From assembly GCA_000149265.1 (NCBI GenBank), contig CH003429.1:65582-129581 (forward strand): a stretch of DNA of 64,000 nt, written 5' to 3'. Origin of the DNA: Ciona savignyi (lineage: Eukaryota > Chordata > Ascidiacea > Phlebobranchia > Cionidae). The number at the start of each line of letters is the position of its first letter. Positions within the stretch are counted from its first letter, which is position 1. Below are positions 39,293 to 50,999 of the stretch, one piece after another. The translations under genes were made by a program, and so were the position numbers. The notes below the pieces were generated by a model. The model worked only from the letters and a program-made list of their open reading frames with translations, was not told where the DNA came from and did no database searches.

Positions 39293-39655
39293 CTGGAAAG
39301 TAAATGGAATTGAAATATTGTAGCAACGACTTACGCGCTTTTGCTGACAATTTGCGTGTTTCTTTCAGGTGTTGTAACCAACTTTTGTGAATTGCTCTAT
39401 AATATACTATCAAATGTTTAATTAGTTTATTAGATTTTAGCTCCGTAAAAATATCGTCAACGAAAGGGTCACTGTTAAATTTATGGAAAGCTGAAAACTC
39501 TGTAAAATTGATATATCAATTTATATATATTATATAAATCGAAGCTAAACAAATTAGGTTCTAATGAACACATTTAGAGTAATAATGGTTTATTTCAAAG
39601 CATATTGAAAAATGCAGATAAATAGATAAATATTTACAACTTAAGAATATCGCAG
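39293..39655. other. Short gap between coiled-coil gene and Zic copy 1
   Basis: AT-rich; includes a minus-strand open stretch of about 55 codons (39336-39500) preceded by ttttacag and followed by gtaagt. It might be the missing 5' exon of the coiled-coil gene, but its phase conflicts with the next acceptor unless a weaker site is used. Confidence 0.35.
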
Positions 39656-40824
39656 CTAAACAACTGAGAATTGCGTTGGAGGTAGGAAGGTTTGAGGAAG
39701 ATAATCTGGCTGATTGTACAAGTCGGGTAGATCGGAAGATGGAAAGGTCTGCCAGTTCCCGTGCTGGTATTCCCTCTTGTAGGAGAACCCAGGGTAGTTC
39801 ATCTCGCATGGCATTAGCTTGGGCGGTGACGTATCAGGTGATGACGTCACATGAGGATTGATCGACATGGGATGTGATGTCATCGGCTCAGATATCGCAG
39901 GGTACGTTTGGAATTGTTCGACGTGTTCAGGAGAGGAAGCGAAGTCAGATGATCCACATGACGTTGTTGGTGATGTTGACGAAGTGATGACGTCACCATT
40001 GGATTCATGCATACGTATGTGCTTACGTAATGAGCTCGGATGAGTGTAGCTTCGATCGCAGCCTTCATACTTGCACGTGTAGAGTTTCTCTGTGTTGTGC
40101 ATGTAGCTGTGCTTCTTACGGTCGGAACTATTCGCGAATCTTCTTTCGCAACCGGGAAATTTGCAAGGGAAAGGTCGTTCACCTGTCATAAGAGTTCATA
40201 TTAGCTCTGATATATTCTGATATTAAATTAATCTCTGATACACCAAATGAAGGATCTCACCTGTATGAGTTCTTTGATGAATCTTTAAATTTTCGCTTCG
40301 ACCGAACATTTTACCACAATCTGGATAAGGACAGAGAAAAGGTTTCTCTCCAGTGTGAACTCGAATGTGGTTGACCAACTTGTACTTGGCTTTGAAACAT
40401 TTGCGTTTTCTCGAACAATCTTCCCAGTAACAAGTGTGATCGGTCTGATCCATTCCACCCACGTGATCTCGTGTCACGTGGTTTACCAAGTCATGCATAT
40501 CGTGGAATATGACATCACAAGATCGTCCGCCATGTTTCGGGTTCATCCACTTGCAAGCGACTGGATTCGAGAGAGTCGAAGAGGTGTGCACCGGCTGACG
40601 ATTCTCCACCGGATTGTGCAGTCCAGTAGCGAGATGTAAGCTTTGGGGGAAATGTGGAATCATTCCCATACCGCAGCATAATACGCAGCACTTGGAACGC
40701 TGTTTAACTGCATTGGTTTGGAATCGATGGAATGTTGATGCGCTTGAAGGAATGAGGTTTGAGCTGTAAGGCTGGCTCTTGGGTCGTAAGCAGCATAAGG
40801 TCTATCGCTCAATGCACTGTACAT
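39656..40824 (-). CDS. Zic-r.b: Zic-r.b (ZicL)-like copy 1, frameshifted N-terminus, divergent C-terminus
   Basis: Zic-family C2H2 transcription factor, nuclear. Exon 1 40824-40261, 78-bp intron, exon 2 40182-39656. Compared with copies 4 and 5, exon 1 has 2 extra bases at about 40665-40676, so the frame from the first ATG ends at TGA 40662-40660 (codon 55). A downstream ATG at 40669, in the frame of the fingers, could still give a 311-residue protein with all five fingers but no N-terminal ~50 residues. Exon 2 matches the other copies through finger 5 and [11 protein letters not shown], then changes to an unrelated C-terminus (ending [15 protein letters not shown]) from about 39965 downward. 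Either an older paralogue whose 5' part was converted by its neighbours, or a chimera. A reading error at the 2-nt insertion cannot be excluded. Confidence 0.8.
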
Positions 40825-41190
40825 GATATTGATTGCTGTCTAAAGTCGAATGATGACTTGCTGCTGAGAGGACTTACTATTTGTAGCCGTCGCGTGCTAC
40901 GCCTTCCTTTCCTGACACAATGACTTAATTATCTTCTTTATCTCTTCATTTATTTGACTTCCGATCGCCCGTCGCTTTCCCATGCACCCAAACACCATTG
41001 TCGCCCGTTGTTTGCTCCAGGACGATAATTACCCCCCACACTTTTGCCACGCGTGAGGACTTGGAGTTGACATTCGACACTTGCACTGCATGACAGTCCA
41101 CGTTTACACGTAGCATCTCGGGGAATATTTGCACTTGCACTACGATCTGCCAAGATGCAACTTTCCAACATCGACTTTAGCACTTGAAAA
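40825..41190 (-). promoter_or_regulatory. Conserved 5' block of Zic copy 1
   Basis: About 365 bp upstream of the ATG, highly similar in all five copies and GC-richer than the spacers. Holds a forkhead-type TGTAAAC on the minus strand (41102-41108) and a GCAAATATT string nearby. Open frames here shift between copies through small indels, so promoter or 5' UTR fits better than coding. Confidence 0.6.
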
Positions 41191-41384
41191 ATAACATTTG
41201 GATCTGTTTTTGTCATTTAAATATATTTTTGGTCTGGCGCTGGTGTAGAAGATATCTATTTTTAAATATATTTTTATTTTCGATTTAATGTTAGTATGAA
41301 AATCTACACCATCAATATTTTGTATGATTTTAACAACGAAATATTTAAATAAAATAATTAATAAATATAAATTTTCCAAAAGAA

Positions 41385-43560
41385 CTGATAATAAGCACCT
41401 TGTAACGTCGATTAACTCCATTGTTTTACTTCCGTTTTCAAGGTCACGCGACCCAATTACGCCATAATTACCCTGACGTAATCACGATGGCGTAGTCACA
41501 TCATTTTTTATGAATTACTATTCCTCTTGTCAAACAACCAAACTATTTTAAACCTAACGTGAATTCTTTGCCATTCGTCGTATCTTTTAAATCAACATTT
41601 CGAAATCTTTATTGGAATAATTATAAAGTGTCTCTTGCCATCATTTGTACAGTAAATATATAATAATAAATATTAGGTTGAATAGTCAGACAAAATAAAA
41701 TTATTTTTTGTGGAAAAAAAATATGTTATGCATAATTTACCCACGTATAGGTTTATATTGCCACAATAATAAAACACAACTAATATGAATTTAAACGTTG
41801 TTATTCGTATTTCGTGAGCACATAAATCGATTGTTTAAATTAACACCATTTATTTGTGGGTTGAAGTCGTTTGTTTGTTCGTTCACTCTCGCTACGCGTG
41901 TCCACGATTGGAACCCCGGGAAACATTCGATATTACAATTATTTGATGAACTTCGTCATGCTTTATTGCGATATTACGTAATTTACCAAATAATAAATAC
42001 AAAATATGATCAGACCACATCGGTTGTTAAATGTTCGATTATGGTTGTTCGAGGCGTTTTCCTTTGTTCTCATCAGACCTTTGTCTGCAGCCAATCATGC
42101 TGCGTCATACTATCACGTCATTAGGTTTTTGTGACGTCATATAGCCGATTAATGCATACCATTGTTTAAATATTTTTAAGTCTGCATCATTAGAATTAGC
42201 GACGGGAAGTAGATTATACAATGTTATGAATTCTTACAATCCATAATTTTCGTAATAGAGAAAAAAAGTTTTAAAAATTGAGCATTTGCAAATTACACTA
42301 TTTACGTCTTAAAGACTTTATTTATAACAATGTTTTGCTAATTAATTATCATATTTTACGAAGAATATATTGATATTGAATTGAAAGGGTAAAAAGGTGT
42401 GAAATTATCGAGTGCGGGAACAAATAGAAAGAATCGACAAATACTGGGGACCTTTTTAATAATATCCGTTATAAATTATGTAAGTTTGATTTTGTTCTAA
42501 ATATATATTCTTTTCCTTATTCAAATAGAATAAATGAGATTGCTTCAATAGATGTTAAGCGAAATTAGGTTTCTTCAAATACGAGTCTGACATTAACACA
42601 GATAATTAACCTAAATTGCGCATTTAGTGTTTTCTTAAAATATCGCAATAAGGTAAAAAGAATATTTTTTTTATAAAAATATCATAACATCTAAATAAAA
42701 CAAAACGAAGTTCATCAAATAATTGTAATATCGGAATGTTTCCCGGGGTTCCAATCGTGGACACGCGTAGCAAGAGTGAACGAACAAACAAACGTCTTCA
42801 ACTGACAAATAAATCGTGTTAATTTAAACAATCGCGTTTCGCGCCCACGTGACCACGTGACAAATTACAAATAACACAATAAGTCAATTTTGTGTTGTTT
42901 ATTACGGTAAAAATCCTTCTAAAACGTTATTTTCCTGAAGGAAAATTGTAAATGTATATGTAGCCGAATATTTTGAAATTTTAAATTCTTAGAAAAATCT
43001 GACGTTTTATTTGCAATAAAACATAAGAATTTATAAAAGCACGTCACCGGTGATTACGCCACGGTAATTATGACGTAATTAAGTCGCGTGACTTTGGGAA
43101 ACGGAAGTAAAACAATGAAGTTAATTGACGTCACAAGGTGCTTATTACCAGTGCTTGTCGGGAATTAATATTTTCGCAATAATTTTATTTGAATATCTGG
43201 TTATTTAAAAAAACAAATAAATCGCGTTTAATTACGTTTTGCGCCCACGTGACTAAATACGAATAGCAGTTTGTGTTCTAACGTACGTAAGTTTACCTGG
43301 TTATGCTATAAAACTTTATATAGAAATAATAAAATACTCAAATTATTGTTAATTAAAATGTGTACGAAATTTATTTTTTGGCTGAATAACTTGATTGTTT
43401 GGAAGAAAAATATAAACAAAAATGTAACCGGAACTTATGGAAATAATATTGCTAAAATCCTAACTTTTCATTCGTGATAAAATATAAGCTTTAATAAGTA
43501 CGTCACTGGTGATTACGTCACGATAATTTGATCGTGTGACTTTGGGAAACGAAATAAGAT
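41385..43560. repeat. Palindromic spacer element 1
   Basis: The left part (41390-41500, 41800-41960) is repeated in reverse complement on the right (43030-43160, 42715-42850), with a central segment around 42000-42215. A further partial right-arm module follows at about 43200-43560. Each module has tandem TGACG/CGTCA half-sites around an ACCGGTGA core. Confidence 0.75.
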
Positions 43561-44364
43561 TTAAATATTTTTTTATTTCTGCATTTGGTTTATTTAATTT
43601 ATAATCGTGTTACATGCAAATATTACACGAGTTTAAAAAAAAGGTCATATTATAATTTTAGTAAAACGTTGTTAACACTGAAAATTATAAGATTTTTGTT
43701 TTTTATTAAAAAATGTTTGATCTTTAAATGCGATAGTAATCCAACAAACTAAAAGCAAAATCGTAGTTGTTAGAATAAACCACAGAAAATATTAAATAAA
43801 ACGCCCGGTGGTGATTTTCTTCCCAGATCGGGCGAGATGGGGTAATCTCAAATTGGTTCCGACTACCCCATTAGAATGTTACGCAAATATTATAACGTAG
43901 TTTTTACTGAAAAATATATTTAAAATTTTTAAAGTCGCCTTCAGCCAGTTAATAAAAGGATTAAATAGTACAGCCGTTTCAATCGTATACTTCGCAATAA
44001 CTCCGGTAACTCGCCGATTGGCGACTCCAATCTGGGAATTGGCCGCGTAAAAGTACGCAAAAGTAGTCTCATTAACCAAATAATACAGTAACATCCAATC
44101 ATATGGTTTATAAGACAATTACTTATTTAAAGTTATATTATCTGTCCGATCAAAAGTCTTGGCAAAACTGCATATATTAATATGTAAGAAGAGTTTTAAA
44201 CGAAACTTCTTAAAATATTTTAATACATACATTATATCTACAAATAATTCTAACAACCTGTTTCTAACCCTCTTATGTATACAAGGTGTAAAATACACGC
44301 TTTCTTCCTACTCATGATGAATAACTAATATATATCTCTACGATTTATTAATAAGATGAATGGA
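43561..44364. other. Spacer 3' of Zic copy 2
   Basis: AT-rich DNA whose parts recur 3' of copies 3 and 4 (ccccattagaatgttaagca-type string and the taatatgtaagaa string). No gene. Confidence 0.5.
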
Positions 44365-45597
44365 TCAGGCGACAAAAGGTTGCGGTAATTGGAAAGGAAC
44401 GTTGGTATAAGTTGGTTTATAGTGGGCTGCGTTGGCGGCTTCTTGGTAGTAATAATCGTTGTAGTAAGGTTGGTTGGTCGGTTCGTACTGAGGTTCTGTT
44501 GGTGGAACTTGTGGAAGATTCCTTTCGTGGAACAAGAACATGGGGCTGGAATTGTCTGTGACATCACATTGAGGTGACGTATTAATAGGCGATGACGTCA
44601 TTCGAGGAATTAATTCCCCTCGCAAGGGATTGCAGTCGGTCACGTCTTCTGTTGTTGGTGATTGTGACGAAGTGATGACGTCACCATTGGATTCGTGCAT
44701 ACGTATGTGCTTACGTAATGAGCTCGGATGAGTGTAGCTTCGATCGCAGCCTTCATACTTGCACGTGTAGAGTTTCTCTGTGTTGTGCATGTAGCTGTGC
44801 TTCTTACGGTCGGAACTATTCGCGAATCTTCTTTCGCAACCAGGGAATTTGCAAGGGAAAGGTCGTTGACCTGTCATAAGAATTAATATTAGCTATCATA
44901 CCCCAATGATATTCATCTACAATACACAAATGATATTCATTTCTGATACAACCATGATATTCATCTCTGATACACCAATGATACATATCTCTGATACACC
45001 AAATGATATTCATGTCTGATAGACCAAATGAAGGATCTCACCTGTATGAGTTCTTTGATGAATCTTCAAATTTTCGCTTCGACCGAACATTTTACCACAA
45101 TCGGGATAAGGACAGAGAAAAGGTTTCTCTCCAGTGTGAACTCGAATGTGGTTGACCAACTTGTACTTGGCTTTGAAACATTTGCGTTTCCTCGAACAAT
45201 CTTTCCAGTAACAAGTGTGATCGGTCTGATCCATTCCACCCACGTGATCTCGTGTAAGGTGGTTTACCAAGTCATGCATATCGTGAAATATGACATCACA
45301 AGATCGTCCGCCATGTTTCGGGTTCATCCACTTGCAAGCGACTGGATGTGAGAGAGTCGAAGAGGTGTGCACCGACTGACGATTCTCCACCGGATTGTGC
45401 AGTCCTGTAGCGAGATGTAAGCTTCAATGTGGTATCATTCCATACCCAGCGTAATACGCAGCACTTGGAACGCTGTTTAACTGCATTGGTTTTGAATCGA
45501 TGGAATGTTGATGCGCTTGAAGGAATGAGGTTTGAGCTGTGAGACTGGCTCTTGGGTCGTAAGCAGCATAAGGTCTATCGCTCAATGCACTGTACAT
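44365..45597 (-). pseudogene. Zic-r.b: Zic-r.b (ZicL) copy 2, nonsense codon in exon 1
   Basis: Exon 1 45597-45042, 171-bp intron, exon 2 44870-44365. A 6-nt net deletion relative to copy 3 in the string after GGMIPH creates TGA at 45426-45424, codon 58, before the zinc fingers. The frame after the stop remains open through all five fingers and the usual C-terminus ending QLPQPFVA. The next in-frame ATG lies inside finger 1, so a fully fingered product from this start is unlikely. The linker after finger 3 reads TGQRPF where the other copies have TGERPF. Probably a recent pseudogene; an assembly error is possible. Confidence 0.75.
44871..45041 (-). repeat. 24-bp VNTR in Zic intron
   Basis: The intron of copy 2 has about five units of the type gatattcatctctgatacacc (plus strand). 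The same intron is 78, 171, 98, 122 and 122 bp long in copies 1 to 5, steps close to 24 bp. Confidence 0.8.
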
Positions 45598-45968
45598 GAT
45601 ATTGATTGCTGTTTAAAGTCGAATGATGACTTGCTGCTGAGAGGACTTACTATTTGTAGCCGTCGCGTGCTACGCATTCCTTTCCTGGCACAACGACTTA
45701 TAATTATCTTCTTTATCTCATCATTTATTTGACTTCCGATCGCCCGTCGCTTTCCCATGCACCCAAACACCATTGTCGCCCGTTGTTTGCTCCAGGACGA
45801 TAATTACCCCCCACACTTTTGCCACGCGTGAGGACTTGGAGTTGACATTCGACACTTGCACTGCATGACAGTCCACGTTTACACGTAGCATCTCGGGGAA
45901 TATTTGCACTTGCACTACGATCTGCCAAGATATAACTTTCCAACATCCACTTTAGCACTTGGAAAATA
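45598..45968 (-). promoter_or_regulatory. Conserved 5' block of Zic copy 2
   Basis: Matches the blocks of the other copies almost base for base although the coding frame of this copy is broken. Forkhead-type TGTAAAC (minus) at 45877-45883. Confidence 0.6.
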
Positions 45969-46144
45969 ACAGTTCTATCTGTTATAAAATATATTTTTGG
46001 TCTGGCGCAGGTGTGAGGTATATAATTTTAAATATGTCTTTATACTCGATTTAATGTTAGCATGAAAATTACATCATCAATATTTAGTATGATTTAAACA
46101 TCAAAATATTTAAATAAAATAATTAATTAATATAAATTTCTCAA

Positions 46145-48545
46145 AAGCACTGGTAATAAGCACGTTGTAACGTCGATTAACTTTATTGTTTAACTTCCGT
46201 TTTCAAGGTCACGCGACCCAATTGTGCATAATTACCGCGATGTAATCATGATGGCGTAGTTACATCATTTTTTTAGGAATTTTGAATTTAAAGTCTCTTT
46301 TTTATAGTTTTCTTTCAAACAACCAAATTATTTAAAATTAAACGTTAAATGGTGGTTATTCGCCGTATTTTTTTAATAACATTTGGAATTCTTTACTAGA
46401 ATAATCATAAAATGTCTCATGGCATATGTTACACAGTAAACTTATAATAATGAATTTTAGGTTGGATAGTCGGTTAAAATGAAATTAAATGAAAAAAATT
46501 GTAGAAAAAAATGTTATGCACAATCAACCGACATTTATTGTATTCACAATTTCCCTTAAACGTTTTTGGTTATCCTTTTTTCAACATTTTTCTCTTTTAA
46601 AGTTCCAAAAAATGGAATATTGAGGTATTTCTCCAGGTTTCCATTCCCAAAATAATAAAACACAGCTTATAAGAATTTAAACGTTGTTATTCGTATTTTG
46701 TTAGCACATAAAGCGATTGTTTAAATTAACGCGATTTATTTGTCAGTTGAAGTCATTTGTTTGTTCGTTCACTCTCGCTACTTGTGTCCACTATTAGAAC
46801 CCCGGTAAACATTCCGATATTGGGATTATTTGATAAACTTCTTCATTTTTTATTGCGATATTAGGTAAATTACCAAACAATAAATACAAAATATGATCAG
46901 ACCAAATCGGTTGTTGAATGTTCGATTATGGTAGTCAAGGCGTATCCGTCCTTTGTTCTCATCAGACCTTTGTCTGGAACCAATCATGCTGCGTCATACT
47001 ATCACGTCATTAGGTTATTGTGACGTCATATAGCCGATTAATGCATACCATTGTTTAAATATTGTCAAGTCTGCATACATTAACAGAATTAGCGACGGGA
47101 AGTAAATTATAGAATTTCCATAAATTTTTACAATTCATAACTTACGTGATAGAGAAAAATAATATTTTGAGAATTTAGCATTTGCAAACCACACTATATA
47201 CGTCTTAAAGACTTTATTTATAACAATATTTTGCTAATTATTTATATTTGACAGAGAAGATATTGCTATTAAAATTTGGGTAAAAGTGGTGTGAAAATAC
47301 CAAGTGAGGGAATAAGTAGAAAGACTCGACAAACACTGGGGACATTTTTAATAATATCAGTTATAATTGATCTTAGTTTGAAGTAAAATCCTTGAAGTTG
47401 ATATTTTATGCGACACCACGCCACCGTAGTAAGCAAACATTAGAATAATAGTTCGGAAAAAACAACTGTTTATGTGTCAAGTTTGTATTAGATAAAAAAA
47501 TAATTTTGATTTAAATACATATTCTTTTCCTTATTCAAATATAATTCATGAGAATGCTTCAATAGGTGTTGAGCGAAATTAGGTTTCTTTAAATACGAGT
47601 CTGATACCAGCACAGATAATTAAATTAGAATATACTTTTTCAAAAAAAGAATATTGTTTCATCAAAATATCGTAACATCGGGAAAAAACATGACGAAATT
47701 CATCATATAATTGTAATATCGGAATGTTTCCCGGGGTTCCAATAGTGGACACGCGTAGCGAGTGTGAACGAACAAACGAATGACTTCAACTGACAAATAA
47801 ATCGCGTTTATTTAAACAATCGCGTTTGCGCCCGCGTGACCATGTGACAAATTACGAATAACACAATAAGTCAATTTTGTGTTGTTTATTACGGTAAAAA
47901 ATCCTTCTAAAACGTTGTTTGCTTAAAGGAAAATTGTAAATGTATATGTAGCCAAATATTTTGAAATTTTTAGAAAATCTGATGTTTAATTTGCGATAAA
48001 ACCTAAGAATTTCTAAAAGTACGTCACCGGTGATTACGTCACGGTAATTATGGCGTAATTAGGTCGTGTGACCTTGGAAAACGGAAGTAAGACAATGAAG
48101 TTAATCGACGTCACAAGGTGCTGATTATCAGTGCTTGTCGAGATTCATATTTTCCTAACAATTTTATTTGAATATTTGGTTATTTAAAAAAACAAATAAA
48201 TCGCGTTTAATCACGGTTTGCGCCCACGTGACTTAATACGAATAGCAGATTGTGTTCCAACGTATGTCAGTTTACCTGGTTATGACATAAAACTTTATAG
48301 AAAAATAATAAAATACTCAAACTATTGTTAATTAAAATTTGAAAGAAATTTATTTTTTGGCTGAATAAGTTGATTGTTTGGAAAAAAAATATAAATAAAA
48401 ATGTAACCGGAACTTATGGAAATAAAATTCCTAAATCCTAACTTTTCATTCGCGATAAAACATAAGCTTTAATAAGTACGTCACCGGTGATTACGTCACG
48501 ATAATTTGATCGTGTGACTGTGGGAAACGAAATAAGATTTATATA
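46145..48545. repeat. Palindromic spacer element 2
   Basis: Same architecture as element 1: reverse module at 46150-46265, central segment at about 46885-47110, forward modules at 48015-48120 and 48475-48540. Large parts are nearly identical to element 3. Confidence 0.75.
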
Positions 48546-49330
48546 TTTTTTTTATTTCTGCATTTGGTTTATTTAATTTATAATCTTGTTACATGCAAAT
48601 ATTAAGACGAGTTTAAATAAAATGTCATATTATAATTTTAGTAAAACGTTGTTAACACTGAAAATTATAACATTTTCGCTTTTTAATAAAAAAATGTTTA
48701 ATTTTTAAATGCGATAGTAATCCAACAAACTAAAAGCAAAATCGTAGTTGTTAGAACAAACAAAAGAAAATATTAAATAAAACGTGAAGATTAGATAAAT
48801 AAAGTCGAATTATGCCCGAAGTCACAAATTGTTTCATTAAAAAAATTAATTTGGGAATTCAGTAAATACAAATACAACTATCGTAATCATACGTATTCCG
48901 AGTCGCCCCCCCCCCTATACGTAATCTCAAAGTGATTACGGCTACCCCATTAGAATGTTAAGCAAATATTATAACGTAGTTTTGAATAAAACAATTTATT
49001 TAAAATTTTTTCATCTGGGGATTGGCCGCATAAAAGCACCGCATAAGTAATCTCATTAACCCAATAAAATAGTAATATCCAATGTAATGGTTTATCAGAC
49101 TTTACTTTTTTAAGGTTATAAGTTTCAGCTAGACAACATATATTAATATGTAAGAATAGCTTAAAACGAAACTTCTTAAAATATGTAAATACATACAGTA
49201 TATCTACAAGTAATTCTAACAACCTGTTTCTAACCCTCTAACGTATACGATGGGTTAAATAAACACTTTCTTTCAACTCCTGATCAATAACTAATATATA
49301 TCCCAACGATTTATTAATAAGTTGAATGGA
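48546..49330. other. Spacer 3' of Zic copy 3
   Basis: AT-rich, matches the equivalent spacers 3' of copies 2 and 4; a run of nine C at about 48907-48915. No gene. Confidence 0.5.
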
Positions 49331-50507
49331 TCAGGCGACAAATGGTTGCGGTAATTGAAAAGGAACGTTGGTATAAGTTGGTTTATAGTGGGCTGCGTTG
49401 GCGGCTTCTTGGTAGTAATAATCGTTGTAGTAAGGTTGGTTGGTCGGTTCGTACTGAGGTTCTGTTGGTGGAACTTGTGGAAGATTCCTTTCGTGGAACA
49501 AGAACATGGGGCTGGAATTGTCTGTGACATCACATTGAGGTGACGTATTAATAGGCGATGACGTCATTCGAGGAATTAATTCCCCTCGCAAGGGATTGCA
49601 GTCTGGTCACGTCTTTTGTTGTTGGTGATTGTGACAAAGTGATGACGTCACCATTGGTTTCGTGCATACGTATGTGCTTACGTAATGAGCTCGGATGAGT
49701 GTAGCTTCGATCGCAGCCTTCATACTTGCACGTGTAGAGTTTCTCTGTGTTGTGCATGTAGCTGTGCTTCTTACGGTCGGAACTATTCGCGAATCTTCTT
49801 TCGCAACCGGGGAATTTGCAAGGAAAAGGTCGTTCACCTGTCATAAGAATTAATATTAGCTATCATACCCCAATGATATTCATCTCCGATACACAAGTGA
49901 TATTTATCTCTGATAGAACAAATGAAGGATCTCACCTGTATGAGTTCTTTGATGAATCTTCAAATTTTCGCTTCGACCAAACATTTTACCACAATCGGGA
50001 TAAGGACAGAGAAAAGGTTTTTCTCCAGTGTGGACTCGAATGTGGTTGACCAACTTGTACTTGGCTTTGAAACATTTGCGTTTCCTCGAACAATCTTCCC
50101 AGTAACAAGTGTGGTCGGTCTGATCCATTCCACCCACGTGATCTCGTGTCACGTGGTTTACCAAATCATGGCCATATCGTGGGCAATTCGATATGACATC
50201 ACAAGATCGTCCGCCATTGTTTCGGGTTCATCCACTTGCAAGCGACTGGATGCGAGAGAGTCGAAGAGGTGTGCACTGGCTGACGATTCTCCACCGGATT
50301 GTGCAGTCCAGTAGCGAGATGTAAGCTTGGAGGGAAATGTGGAATCATTCCATACCCAGCGTAATACGCAGCACTTGGAACGCTGTTTAACTGCATTGGT
50401 TTGGAATCGATGGAATGTTGATGCGCTTGAAGGAATGAGGTTTGAGCTGTGAGACTGGCTCTTGGGTCATAAGCAGCATACGGTCTATCGCTCAATGCAC
50501 TGTACAT
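49331..50507 (-). pseudogene. Zic-r.b: Zic-r.b (ZicL) copy 3, several frameshifts
   Basis: Exon 1 50507-49936 (572 nt against 562 in intact copies), 98-bp intron, exon 2 49837-49331 (507 against 506). One extra T at about 50216-50219 shifts the frame in finger 1, giving [10 protein letters not shown] and a stop. A further 9-nt insertion with local rearrangement lies at about 50172-50190. In exon 2 an extra base at about 49606 shifts the C-terminus after the fifth finger. Three separate defects make a simple sequencing error less likely than for copies 1 and 2. Fingers 2 to 5 remain readable in one frame. Confidence 0.82.
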
Positions 50508-50880
50508 GATATTGATTGCTGTCTAAAGTCGAATGATGACTTGCTGCTGAGAGGACTTACTATTTGTAGCCGTCGCGTGCTACGCCTTCCTTTCCTGGCA
50601 CAATGTCTTAATTATCTTCTTTATCTCTTAATTTATTTGACTTCCGATCGCCCGTCGCTTTCCCATGCACCCAAACACCATTGTCGCCCGTTGTTTGCTC
50701 CAGGACGATAATTACCCCCCCAACACGTTTGCCACGCGTGAGGACTTGGAGTTGACATTCGACACTTGCACTGCATGACAGTCCACGTTTACACGTAGCA
50801 TCTCGGGGAATATTTGCACTTGCACTACGATCTGCCAAGATATAACTTTCCACCATCCACTTTAGCACTTGGAAAATAAC
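50508..50880 (-). promoter_or_regulatory. Conserved 5' block of Zic copy 3
   Basis: Same block as in the other copies, intact upstream of a broken coding region. Forkhead-type site at 50787-50793. Confidence 0.6.
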
Positions 50881-50999
50881 AGTTCTATCTGTTATAAAAA
50901 TATATTTTTGGTCTGGCGCAGGTGTGAGGTATATAATGTATGATTTAAACAACAAAATATTTAAATAAAATATTTAATTAATATAAATTTCTCAAAAGC

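Noticed and set aside
40946..41216. Open frames of 64-92 codons in the block before each Zic copy, repeated across copies
   Set aside because: The frame changes between copies through single-base length differences (for example in the C-rich run), so the repetition comes from DNA conservation and not from protein constraint.
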